From: Caldifarciminota bacterium | GTDB lineage: Bacteria; Hydrothermota; Tepidihabitantia; Tepidihabitantales; JAOUPE01 | Length of the DNA: 10,117 nucleotides | Assembly (NCBI GenBank): GCA_029880025.1 | Contig: JAOUPE010000033.1 | Coordinates: 1-10,117 of the forward strand | Reading direction: 5' to 3' | Shown here: piece by piece, positions 1 to 6,648 of the stretch | How positions within the stretch are numbered: the stretch's first letter is position 1 | How the letters are laid out: each line of letters starts with the position of its first letter | The notes under the pieces: model-generated | Told to the model about the DNA's origin: nothing | The model's input: the letters and a program-made list of their open reading frames with translations, nothing else | Databases searched by the model: none | Position numbers and translations under genes: made by a program

Positions 1-47
1 AAAATTTAGATGATGATATATTTGGCCGGGTGCCAGAAATTAACTGC

Positions 48-1538
48 TTATTCTTTTTCGCCGAAGACCTCGCCGGAAAAGATATAAATCTCAATATCTT
101 TATCTTGCCAAGCATTTAGTGGAAGCCCGGCTTTTCGACAGGTATGGGCTAAGAATTCCTCTCGATTCCAGCCATATTCAGTTGCTACTTGAGGCAAAAG
201 CAAGCCCTGGTATATTCCTTTTTTTATTAAAATCCCATGCCTGCCAACTTCAATTACACTAAAATCGCTGATTTTTTCTAAAGGCGTCATTACCGTGATT
301 TCAATGTCTATATCTTTAAGTTCTGATGGCTGAACTGGAGGAAATCTTGGGTCATTGGTCGAGGAATTAATAGCATTTTCTTTAACCGCTTCAACCACTG
401 ACTTAATACCCTCAACATAACCGATACAACCGCGCAAATCGCCGTGCTTCTTCAGGGTGACAAAAACTCCGCGTTTTTCCTTTAACTTGTCGGTAGTCGG
501 TTTGAATTCAGGAATTTTTTCGTTTCGGATATGCCTTTCCAAAGTAGTACGAGCTATTTTCAATAGTTCTTTTTTTTCGCTATCACGGAGACCGACTTCT
601 TTACCTTTTTTCTGCTCGGTTTTCTCTTTCTTTTCGCTCTCTGGACTTTGATAAAGAACTACCGAACCATAGCCAACACAATACCCACCTAATTCACCCA
701 TGACCTCATTTGAATTAGTCGATTTTAGAATCTTTGCCTTGTTTGCTCCCAATCTCTGTGCAGCCAGCATCACAACTACAATTGGCATTCCACCACAAGC
801 CTGAGCCTTACCTGTTGTTAGAGCATCATATAATCCCTTTGTATCGAGTTTCTCAATTAGACTTAAAGTCTTTTTATCTATCTCAACACATTCGTCGTGA
901 GAATATCCATGATATAAATCAGACGAGGCTAAAAGAAGGACTGCATTCTCCTTAACAACGTGGCTAATTGCCTCAGCTAAGATCTGGCAATCCTGATAAG
1001 ATGGTTCAACTAACATAATTGGAACGATCTTAAAATCCTTCAAAGACTTTTGTAAAAAGGGAATCTGGACTTCTAATGAATGCTCCTGATTATGAACATG
1101 AGGCAAGGCTCGTATCCTTGGGCTTTCACTAATAAGTTGCCTGGCTAATTTTTCATCAATACTGACTTCACCCAGAGGTGTTTTCCAACTTCCCTTATCA
1201 TAAACAGCAACACCGTCAAACAATACACGATGGCTTGGACCAATGATGAACACCGTTTTAAAATCCAAATCCGAAATTAGTTTATAACCATGAGCCGCAA
1301 CTGCTCCGGAAAAGTCGTAACCAGCATGAGGGGCGACGATGCCAATTATCCGCCCTGGAAGTTTTGAAACGGTTACGCTGCCGAGTAATTTCGTTACCGC
1401 CTTATCCAACCCATCTTTGCTCCCCGGATAAAATTGACCGGCTACAGCTGATTCTCTCATTTTACCCTCCTTTTCAGACACTCTGGTCTGACCGCAAGCT
1501 AAAATTATGCTTGTCAACATTAAAAATATTATTTTCAT
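48..1538 (-). CDS. Memo-AMMECR1 fusion (AmmeMemoRadiSam proteins B and A), possible lipoprotein
   Basis: The protein has 496 residues. Residues 27-296 form a Memo domain of the class III dioxygenase-like fold, with the expected metal-site residues: H71 in PHAGY, H103 in GPSHR and C248 in ACGGMP, plus the conserved HNQEHSLEVQ stretch near 149-158. A Lys/Glu-rich linker (about 297-316) joins an AMMECR1 domain (about 317-490) with its LRGCIG signature at 368-373. In prokaryotes these two families usually occur with a radical SAM partner; none is visible here. The molecular reaction is not established for the family. Residues 1-15 (MKIIFLMLTSIILAC) look like a short lipoprotein signal with Cys15. 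However, a much better ribosome site precedes Met27, where typical Memo proteins begin. Last gene of the ktrB operon, 27 nt after the zinc-ribbon gene. The families are sure; the cellular location is not. Confidence 0.9.
   Translation of the reverse strand: MKIIFLMLTSIILACGQTRVSEKEGKMRESAVAGQFYPGSKDGLDKAVTKLLGSVTVSKLPGRIIGIVAPHAGYDFSGAVAAHGYKLISDLDFKTVFIIGPSHRVLFDGVAVYDKGSWKTPLGEVSIDEKLARQLISESPRIRALPHVHNQEHSLEVQIPFLQKSLKDFKIVPIMLVEPSYQDCQILAEAISHVVKENAVLLLASSDLYHGYSHDECVEIDKKTLSLIEKLDTKGLYDALTTGKAQACGGMPIVVVMLAAQRLGANKAKILKSTNSNEVMGELGGYCVGYGSVVLYQSPESEKKEKTEQKKGKEVGLRDSEKKELLKIARTTLERHIRNEKIPEFKPTTDKLKEKRGVFVTLKKHGDLRGCIGYVEGIKSVVEAVKENAINSSTNDPRFPPVQPSELKDIDIEITVMTPLEKISDFSVIEVGRHGILIKKGIYQGLLLPQVATEYGWNREEFLAHTCRKAGLPLNAWQDKDIEIYIFSGEVFGEKE
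1458..1472 (-). promoter_or_regulatory. Strong internal ribosome site and alternative ATG in the Memo-AMMECR1 gene
   Basis: On the minus strand AAGGAGG (1466-1472) stands five bases before an in-frame ATG (1458-1460), giving a product that starts MRESAVAGQFYPG, the normal N-terminus of Memo proteins. The upstream ATG at 1538 has only a weak AAAGGG about 12 bases away. Translation from 1460 gives a 470-residue cytoplasmic form without the lipoprotein-like signal. Either this is the only real start or the gene yields two forms. Confidence 0.6.
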
Positions 1539-1565
1539 TTTGATTTTAACCCTTTTTCACAAAAA

Positions 1566-1697
1566 TCAAAGTTTCTCTTTACTCTGCTTCTGAGTTTGCA
1601 TTCTTGTTTTACCGCATTTCGGGCAAATCCACTTGCGTTTCTTGTGGAAGCTTCTTTTCAGTTCAATCATCTTTATCTTACATCTTGGACAGTACAC
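1566..1697 (-). CDS. Small zinc-ribbon protein, 43 residues
   Basis: The reading frame begins with GTG (1695-1697) directly after the TAA stop of the TPR gene and ends with TGA at 1566-1568. The product starts MYCPRCKIKMIEL and carries two CxxC knuckles, C3-P-R-C6 and C25-P-K-C28-G, 18 residues apart, in a strongly basic background rich in Lys, Arg and Gln. This is the classic pattern of a single four-cysteine zinc ribbon, seen in small nucleic-acid or protein binding adaptors. No Shine-Dalgarno site is visible, so translation probably depends on ribosomes finishing the TPR gene. It lies in the same frame as that gene, so readthrough of TAA would make a TPR-zinc ribbon fusion. Exact function is not recognisable. 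Confidence 0.75.
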   Translation of the reverse strand: MYCPRCKIKMIELKRSFHKKRKWICPKCGKTRMQTQKQSKEKL

Positions 1698-1967
1698 TTA
1701 CTTACCGGCGAGGCGGTCAAGATGTTCAACCGCTTCTTTCATCGTATTATCTAATTCTAATGTCTTGCGAAACATTTCTTTCGCTTCATTAATATAACAG
1801 GCGCCTTCATAGGCAAGACCTAACTGGAAATAAATGTCAGCATCATCGGGCTTTAATTTTAAGGCTAGCTTGAATTTTTCGATCGCCTCGGAAAATTTAC
1901 CGTTCAAAAGGTAAAATTGCCCTAATTCCTTTAAATCTTGCAAATCCGGCTTAATTTTTTTCGTCAC
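1698..1967 (-). CDS. Small tetratricopeptide-repeat protein
   Basis: The 89-residue product consists almost entirely of two TPR units, about residues 11-43 and 44-77, with the usual alternation of small and aromatic residues (LGQFYLLNGKFSEAIEKF, then YFQLGLAYEG) and a short third helix. There is no signal peptide, so it is probably a cytoplasmic protein-protein adaptor. The GTG start overlaps the ktrA stop codon by four bases (GTGA), a typical translational-coupling junction. The stop is followed at once by the GTG of the zinc-ribbon gene. Its partner is unknown; position suggests a link with the Ktr or Memo proteins but nothing proves it. Confidence 0.85.
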   Translation of the reverse strand: MTKKIKPDLQDLKELGQFYLLNGKFSEAIEKFKLALKLKPDDADIYFQLGLAYEGACYINEAKEMFRKTLELDNTMKEAVEHLDRLAGK

Positions 1968-2653
1968 ATTCGTCCGATCTTTTCTAAGTTTTCATATCGA
2001 CCCAAAAGCACAAGGATATCACCCTCAGCAATCTCGTCATCGGCTCCTGGTGCAATATTTACTTCCTCTTTGAAATCAGGAACTCCTTTTTCGGTAATAA
2101 TCGGAATTTTCTTTTTAATTGCAATAACATTCACCTTCTGACTTTCACGCAATGTCAATTCTTTTAAGGTCTTACCAAAAAAAGTCTTGGGTGCAGCAAT
2201 CTCAATAACACTATGAGTGGGCGAGAGTTCAATGTAATCAAAAATTTTTGGTGAGACGAAACTTTCGGCAAGTCTTAGCGCCATCTCGCGTTCTGGGAAA
2301 ATGACCCGGTCCGCACCAATTCGTTTAAGAATCGTCCCGTGCAGAGAGTTAACCGCTTTGACCACCACTTCTTTAACCCCTAATTCCTTCAATATCAGTG
2401 TTACCAGAATACTGACATCAATCTTTTGTCCAACGCTTACGATTGCCGTTTCAACATCAGCGACCCCAGCGTCTTTCAGCCCTTTTTCGTCGGTCGCATC
2501 AAGCACTAAACTCTGGGTAGCAAGTTCGCTTAAACCCGAAACTTCGTTTTCATCGATATCAACCACCATTACCTCAAAACCCTTTTCTACCAGCGCCCGT
2601 GCCACCGCCGAGCCAAAACGTCCCAAACCGATTACGGCAAACTTTTTAGCCAA
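1964..2653 (-). CDS. ktrA: KtrA/TrkA-type K+ channel regulatory (RCK) subunit
   Basis: At 229 residues it has the usual length of a KtrA gating ring subunit. An N-terminal RCK Rossmann domain (about 1-130) opens with the nucleotide-binding glycine motif GLGRFG at 9-14 and an acidic residue at the end of the second strand (VVDID). A C-terminal TrkA_C domain (about 140-225) follows, the part that in other bacteria can bind small regulatory ligands. Such subunits form a cytoplasmic octameric ring that opens the membrane channel KtrB in response to ATP/ADP or NAD(H). The start is a TTG overlapping the last eight bases of ktrB; no ATG is available nearby, so coupled translation is likely. Confidence 0.93.
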   Translation of the reverse strand: MAKKFAVIGLGRFGSAVARALVEKGFEVMVVDIDENEVSGLSELATQSLVLDATDEKGLKDAGVADVETAIVSVGQKIDVSILVTLILKELGVKEVVVKAVNSLHGTILKRIGADRVIFPEREMALRLAESFVSPKIFDYIELSPTHSVIEIAAPKTFFGKTLKELTLRESQKVNVIAIKKKIPIITEKGVPDFKEEVNIAPGADDEIAEGDILVLLGRYENLEKIGRM

Positions 2654-3995
2654 CGAGCACCGTCCCAGCTGGATAAGTATACCGACGTTTCTCTTGTCTG
2701 ATTAGAGCGCTGCCGACCGTTAAAGTACCTACCTTGCCGATAATTATTGTTGCAATTATAATTAGTTTGCCAATTATTGAGAAATCATAAGAAGCCGAAA
2801 GATTAGGAACTATTTTTGAGCCTAATGATAGACCAACCGTGCCAAACGCCGAAGTCAATTCAAAAAGTGTCGGCAAAAAATCTCCTTCATTATTTAAGAT
2901 TAAGAGTAAAAACAGGGCTGTCAAGAGCCAAGATAACGATAAAATAAAAACCAGAAATGCTCGATTCGCTTGTTCAGCCCTCACTTTCCGGTTAAATACC
3001 AGAACTTCCCCCCTTCCTCGCATCAGATTCTTCATCTCTAATACCAATAAACTGAAAGTCGTTGTCTTGATACCACCACCAGTTCCGCCTGGCGAAGCGC
3101 CAATAAACATGAAAGAGACGAGCAATAGTTTAGCTGCCGTGCTGAGAATACCAATGTTTACAGTGCTAAATCCAGCGGTTCGAGGAGTAACCGCATGGAA
3201 ATAAGCGATTGACAATTTCTGGGCAAAAGGATATGCGGCTAAGGAGTTAGTCCATTCCAACAAAAGGATGACTCCAGTTCCTGCTAAAATTAAGATTAAG
3301 GTAGTGGTAAGGGCAATTTTTGAATGTAAAGAGAGACGTGGATTCTTCTTTGCAAGCCAGGTTTTGTAGAGGTCACTAATTACGATAAAGCCGATACCGC
3401 CGGTTATGAATAACAATGAAATAACAATCGGCACAAAAAGCGTTCCTGAATATCCAGTGAGGTTGGTAGAAAAAGTTGAAAAGCCGGCGTTACAAAAAGC
3501 GGATACCGCATGAAAGATAGCATGACCTAAGGCTTGCCAGGTTGGCATTCCCGATGACATAAAATAGCCGAATAACAATACCGCTCCTAAACCTTCTACT
3601 ACCAGGGTTACCCGGACAATGGTAAATGCAAACCGACGTAGATTTTCATAGGTCAGATAACTTATTGATTCTCTCATTAAGAGTCGTTCTCGCAAACCAA
3701 TGCCCCGTCTCAAGAAAAAGAAGAAGGCAGTCGATAGGGTCATATAGCCAATCCCGCCAATTTGAATCAACAAAAGAATTATTAGTTTGCCTACAAAAGT
3801 AAAATCGGTTGCGGTATCCTTAACAATCAAACCAGTAACGCATACCGCCGATGTGGCAGTAAATAAAGCATCAATCGGCTTAATATTTTTTGAAGACACT
3901 GGTAACGATAGCAACACCGCACCACAAAGAATAATAATAAGATACCCGCTGATGAGTATTCGCGCCGGATGAACTGGTCGTTTAAAACGTGCCAT
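2646..3995 (-). CDS. ktrB: KtrB/TrkH-type potassium transporter membrane subunit
   Basis: A 449-residue integral membrane protein, typical KtrB length, built of four membrane-pore loop-membrane units. All four selectivity-filter loops keep the key glycine: TSAVCVTGL (about 48-56), SAFCNAGFS (about 165-173), TPRTAGFST (about 273-281) and SAFGTVGLS (about 386-394). Four filter glycines point to K+ rather than Na+ preference. The glycine-rich segment GASPGGTGGGIKT lies in the broken helix after the third pore, which gates the channel. The C-terminus RYTYPAGTVLVG is characteristic of the family. First gene of the operon with ktrA. The ATG at 3995 has no clear ribosome site; a palindromic element lies just upstream. 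Confidence 0.95.
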   Translation of the reverse strand: MARFKRPVHPARILISGYLIIILCGAVLLSLPVSSKNIKPIDALFTATSAVCVTGLIVKDTATDFTFVGKLIILLLIQIGGIGYMTLSTAFFFFLRRGIGLRERLLMRESISYLTYENLRRFAFTIVRVTLVVEGLGAVLLFGYFMSSGMPTWQALGHAIFHAVSAFCNAGFSTFSTNLTGYSGTLFVPIVISLLFITGGIGFIVISDLYKTWLAKKNPRLSLHSKIALTTTLILILAGTGVILLLEWTNSLAAYPFAQKLSIAYFHAVTPRTAGFSTVNIGILSTAAKLLLVSFMFIGASPGGTGGGIKTTTFSLLVLEMKNLMRGRGEVLVFNRKVRAEQANRAFLVFILSLSWLLTALFLLLILNNEGDFLPTLFELTSAFGTVGLSLGSKIVPNLSASYDFSIIGKLIIIATIIIGKVGTLTVGSALIRQEKRRYTYPAGTVLVG

Positions 3996-4009
3996 TTCTT
4001 ACTGAATAC

Positions 4010-4092
4010 AACACTGAATAGCACTGAAATTTCTGAAAACACCGAAGAATAATCGGTGTGCCTCGGTAAATTCGGTGCTCATCAGTGTTTAA
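4010..4092. repeat. Palindromic intergenic element, short copy without the 83-bp core
   Basis: This 83-bp stretch between ktrB and the THEP1 gene is an imperfect inverted repeat (AACACTG at the left, CAGTGTT at the right). It shares its outer parts with the elements at 8636 and 9737: CACTGAAAT, CTGAAAA-CACCGAA and TCGGTAAATTCGGTG. In place of their long core it has a compact hairpin, ACACCGA (4039-4045), a seven-base loop, TCGGTGT (4053-4059). Read on the minus strand the hairpin is followed by TTTTC, so it may also act as a weak terminator for THEP1. It is the only content of the gap upstream of ktrB; no promoter was recognised there. Confidence 0.75.
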
Positions 4093-4106
4093 TTTCTGAA
4101 TTCAAT

Positions 4107-4652
4107 TTATTCTAACTTATTAATTAATTCAGACACTAATCGGTCACGATTCCTTTCGGTAACCTCGACAACTTCGGTATCAGATAGACTTTGAAGTTTT
4201 TTGACTAAAGGGATATTGCTTACCGGTATGGTGGCAAGTGCCTTTTTGCGTCCTTTGGTAAAAATCTCTTCGATTTTATTTACAAACTTCTGGCTAAATA
4301 ATTCCATTTTACCAATCTCATCAATTATGATTAAATCCTTTTCTTTTTCGGCTCTCGATATTGCTTTTAATGCTATCTGTTCGAATCCGGAGACATTAAC
4401 ATAGTATTTTGATACCCGATAAGGCGACTTATGGTTCACCCCGCCCTTGCGAGCAAGTGTGGGGTTAATATGTGCCAAAATACTTTCTTCTCCATTGGTT
4501 GATGTTATTTTAAAACCGACCCTTTCACCTTTTTCCCTTATCTCTTCGGTAAAGAATCCGCCATAAGCGGTTTTGGCAAGTCCAGCCAAAACTTTCTTAA
4601 CTAATGTTGTCTTTCCTGCCTTAGGTTTGCCCAAAAGCAGTATCTTTTGCAC
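4107..4652 (-). CDS. THEP1-family nucleoside-triphosphatase
   Basis: A 181-residue P-loop protein of the THEP1 family (PF03266), of typical length. Walker A is GKPKAGKT at 8-15; Walker B is LIIIDEIGKME at 107-117 with D111 and E112, the DEIGKME form that marks the family. GGFFTEEIRE (31-40) is also characteristic. Members hydrolyse ATP, GTP and other NTPs to NDPs in vitro; the cellular role is unknown. The start is GTG at 4652, preceded directly by an in-frame TGA, so it cannot be extended. No ribosome site is present, and a promoter -10 ends six bases upstream, which suggests a leaderless message. Common in thermophiles and anaerobes. Confidence 0.92.
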   Translation of the reverse strand: MQKILLLGKPKAGKTTLVKKVLAGLAKTAYGGFFTEEIREKGERVGFKITSTNGEESILAHINPTLARKGGVNHKSPYRVSKYYVNVSGFEQIALKAISRAEKEKDLIIIDEIGKMELFSQKFVNKIEEIFTKGRKKALATIPVSNIPLVKKLQSLSDTEVVEVTERNRDRLVSELINKLE

Positions 4653-4658
4653 TCAAGA

Positions 4659-4686
4659 AGCATATTGAGAGTTTATCCTTTGTCAA
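4659..4686 (-). promoter_or_regulatory. Promoter of the THEP1 gene, apparently leaderless
   Basis: On the minus strand a perfect -35 TTGACA (4681-4686), a 16-base spacer and -10 TATGCT (4659-4664). Six bases after the -10 comes the GTG start codon, so transcription is expected to begin at or next to the first base of the gene. The -35 region is identical over 16 bases to that of the lipoprotein gene at 5629-5644. Confidence 0.65.
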
Positions 4687-4764
4687 TATATCAAGCTAAT
4701 GAGCCGATTCGGCTTTGTTAAGTTGGAATTACAGTAAATTAATTTTTAATATAGGGAAGGGCTT

Positions 4765-4807
4765 GAATAAAAATTGGCGGGGCGGAACTATCCAACTCCA
4801 CCCCGCC
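4765..4807 (-). terminator. Rho-independent terminator of the lipoprotein gene
   Basis: Arms GGCGGGGCGGA (4776-4786) and TCCACCCCGCC (4797-4807) pair over eleven positions with one imperfect pair around a ten-base loop. On the minus strand the stem is followed by AATTTTTATT (4766-4775). It starts ten bases after the stop codon of the gene ending at 4817. The stem is very GC-rich against an AT-rich background. Confidence 0.88.
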
Positions 4808-4816
4808 TAATATTTA

Positions 4817-5554
4817 CTATTTGGCTACGGTAAGAGTATCAACTAAAGTGAAGTTATAAACACTATAATTTCCCGATATGGTAATTATGTAGTTACCAGT
4901 AGGCATGGGAGAGCCCAGTGTATCAGCAGCCCAATAAACCTGATTTTCAACTGGAGAACGGTATTTTGTATTTGCACTCTTATTCCCGATTTGATCTTGG
5001 TCATAATAAATGGACCCATCAGGCAAAGTGAACGACCAATTAGAGACATAGCAAGCATCGTTGAACTCGTAGAAGAACGCAAGCCAGCCCTCAGCAGTTT
5101 TTTCGTAACTCGTAGTTAAGGTTAATTCTTTGTAAATATACATCACAATATCGCCGACATCGGTCATCTCTCCCTCAGTCACCTGAAGTTGGGAGCCGCC
5201 ATAGCCAGGGCTATATATACCGCCGTAAACGCCCACGATATCGAGATTATCAACTTCGCCACTATTATTCAAATCCTTCCAAGCCAATAAGTAGTAGTGG
5301 CTTGGTGAAACATCGGTGAACTCGAATTCGGAAGTAGTTTTGTCAACGCCAGTTGAATCAGATGCCACTTCTTCTACCGGATTTCCGGTTAAATCCTGTT
5401 GAATAAATAACCGAACCCGAGAATTTCGCACATCACCTTGCTGACCTGTCTGCAGGATTAATTTTCCTATTATACCAGTTTCCTTTTTCGCACATGACAG
5501 TCCGATAATCATTAGCACAACGATTAATATAGCGAATATTCTATTATATGCCAT
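4817..5554 (-). CDS. Predicted lipoprotein with Ca-binding-like loop, unknown function
   Basis: The 245-residue product begins with a signal peptide whose hydrophobic core IFAILIVVLMIIG runs into GLSC, making Cys21 the probable lipidation site; the lipobox is imperfect. The mature part looks all-beta. Residues about 25-130 resemble a prealbumin-like or carboxypeptidase-regulatory-like module (RVRLFIQQDLTG, then FTDVSPSHYYLLAWKD). It holds DLNNSGEVDNLD (94-105), with the spacing of a dockerin or EF-hand calcium loop. The C-terminal part (about 130-245) has a second beta region ending NYIITISGNYSVYNFTLVDTLTV. An AAGGAGG site six bases upstream fixes the ATG. It has its own promoter and terminator, so it is probably a single-gene unit. 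I do not recognise a named family. Confidence 0.85.
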   Translation of the reverse strand: MAYNRIFAILIVVLMIIGLSCAKKETGIIGKLILQTGQQGDVRNSRVRLFIQQDLTGNPVEEVASDSTGVDKTTSEFEFTDVSPSHYYLLAWKDLNNSGEVDNLDIVGVYGGIYSPGYGGSQLQVTEGEMTDVGDIVMYIYKELTLTTSYEKTAEGWLAFFYEFNDACYVSNWSFTLPDGSIYYDQDQIGNKSANTKYRSPVENQVYWAADTLGSPMPTGNYIITISGNYSVYNFTLVDTLTVAK

Positions 5555-5615
5555 TATACCTCCTTATTAAAAACTGCATACGAATCTCGAATAAGACATT
5601 AGGACGTTACTCGCC

Positions 5616-5643
5616 AGCATACTTATAATTTATCCTTTGTCAA
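5616..5643 (-). promoter_or_regulatory. Promoter of the lipoprotein gene
   Basis: Minus-strand TTGACA (5638-5643), 16-base spacer, TATGCT (5616-5621), the same arrangement and -10 as the THEP1 promoter. Start of transcription is expected near 5609, giving a leader of roughly 55 bases containing the AAGGAGG ribosome site. The 149-base gap between this gene and nadE holds nothing else recognised, and no terminator for nadE was seen. Confidence 0.6.
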
Positions 5644-5703
5644 TTCAATTATTTGGAATCTTGATTTTACTAATAAAAGCCGCATCCTATTCTCGCTTAA
5701 AAA

Positions 5704-6648
5704 TTACTGATTGATACACAAATTATGTTCACGAAGGGACTCGGAATTTTTAATTAATTCTAATGCATATTTCACTTTCTCAAAAGATAGTCCGGTTGTT
5801 TTTGTTATTCCCTCAGCACTCAGACAAGAATCATATCCCGACAAGATCAAATCCAATTCTGTATATTTCAATCCAATTATTTCCTCATCGTTTAGCCCAG
5901 GAATTAAATCCGGGGTCGGTGGTTTGTCAATTATTCTTTTCGGTATGCCTAAAAACTTTGCTAATTCCCAAACTTGGGTTTTATAAAGATTCAAAAGCGG
6001 CATAATATCGGCTGCACCGTCGCCATATTTCACAAAAAACCCGATTAAGTATTCGGTTCGGTTAGCGGTACCGACTACTAATAGATTCTTAAGCTCAGCA
6101 TAATAATAAAGATAGAGTAACCGTAAACGATTTTTGGTGCGATAATAAACAGTAGCTTTTCTCATTTCGTTTTCACGAAACCCTAAGAGATTCTGTCCAT
6201 AAATTTTATCTTTAACTAAATCTTGCAATTTCCTAAAACGCCCTCTGCCATATTTTTCTTTAAACCGATATGGTATTAACCAGCCGAATGGGACTAAACG
6301 ATAAATGCCAATTTCTGCCAGCACACCGGTCATATTCATCTTTTTGTGCTCAATTCCTAATTCTTTACATATCAGAACTGCATCTTTTACGCTTTTCGGG
6401 TCAGTATCCCTTTCCGGCAATATTAGCCCGAATACTTTTTCCTTACCTAAGGCACCGACTGATAAATAAGCACAAACTGCCGAATCGATACCACCGGATA
6501 TCCCAATAACCACACCGTCTCTGTGGAAGTTGTCTACCTTGGTTCGGATGAATTGTGTTAAATCTTCAATTGTTTTGGGAATATCAAGACTTAACTTTGA
6601 CAATTTAGAGTTCTGACCATTTGCCACAGCGGTCACCGTAACGGTCAA
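5704..6648 (-). CDS. nadE: NH3-dependent NAD+ synthetase
   Basis: It makes NAD+ from deamido-NAD+, ATP and ammonia in the cytoplasm. The ATP pyrophosphatase P-loop SGGIDS is at 51-56, and the NadE core follows: VVGTANRTEYLIGFFVKYGDGAADIMPL, then LYKTQVWELAKFLGIP and a KPPTPDLIPG loop. There is no nitrilase/glutaminase domain, so ammonia is the nitrogen donor. At 314 residues it is longer than common NadE. An extra basic, aromatic segment (about residues 111-150) sits between the second strand and the helix before VVGTANRTE. The TTG start at 6648 has AGGAGG nine bases upstream but overlaps the activase gene by 44 bases; a TTG at 6603, just past that gene's stop, would give 299 residues and also fits the family. 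Confidence 0.9.
   Translation of the reverse strand: MTVTVTAVANGQNSKLSKLSLDIPKTIEDLTQFIRTKVDNFHRDGVVIGISGGIDSAVCAYLSVGALGKEKVFGLILPERDTDPKSVKDAVLICKELGIEHKKMNMTGVLAEIGIYRLVPFGWLIPYRFKEKYGRGRFRKLQDLVKDKIYGQNLLGFRENEMRKATVYYRTKNRLRLLYLYYYAELKNLLVVGTANRTEYLIGFFVKYGDGAADIMPLLNLYKTQVWELAKFLGIPKRIIDKPPTPDLIPGLNDEEIIGLKYTELDLILSGYDSCLSAEGITKTTGLSFEKVKYALELIKNSESLREHNLCINQ

Noticed and set aside
1..47. Possible terminator after the Memo-AMMECR1 gene
   Set aside because: Only a four-pair TGGC/GCCA stem without a T tract; nothing convincing in these 47 bases.
2301..3204. Plus-strand open frames opposite ktrA and ktrB (2301-2705, 2839-3204)
   Set aside because: Shadows of strongly supported genes; low-complexity Ser/Thr/Lys translations with no ribosome sites.
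3827..4042. Minus-strand 71-codon frame overlapping the start of ktrB
   Set aside because: Most of it is ktrB in another frame and the rest is the palindromic element; no family features.
6600..6648. Calling only the shorter nadE from TTG at 6603
   Set aside because: It avoids the 44-base overlap but has no ribosome site, whereas the TTG at 6648 has AGGAGG nine bases upstream; kept as the alternative.
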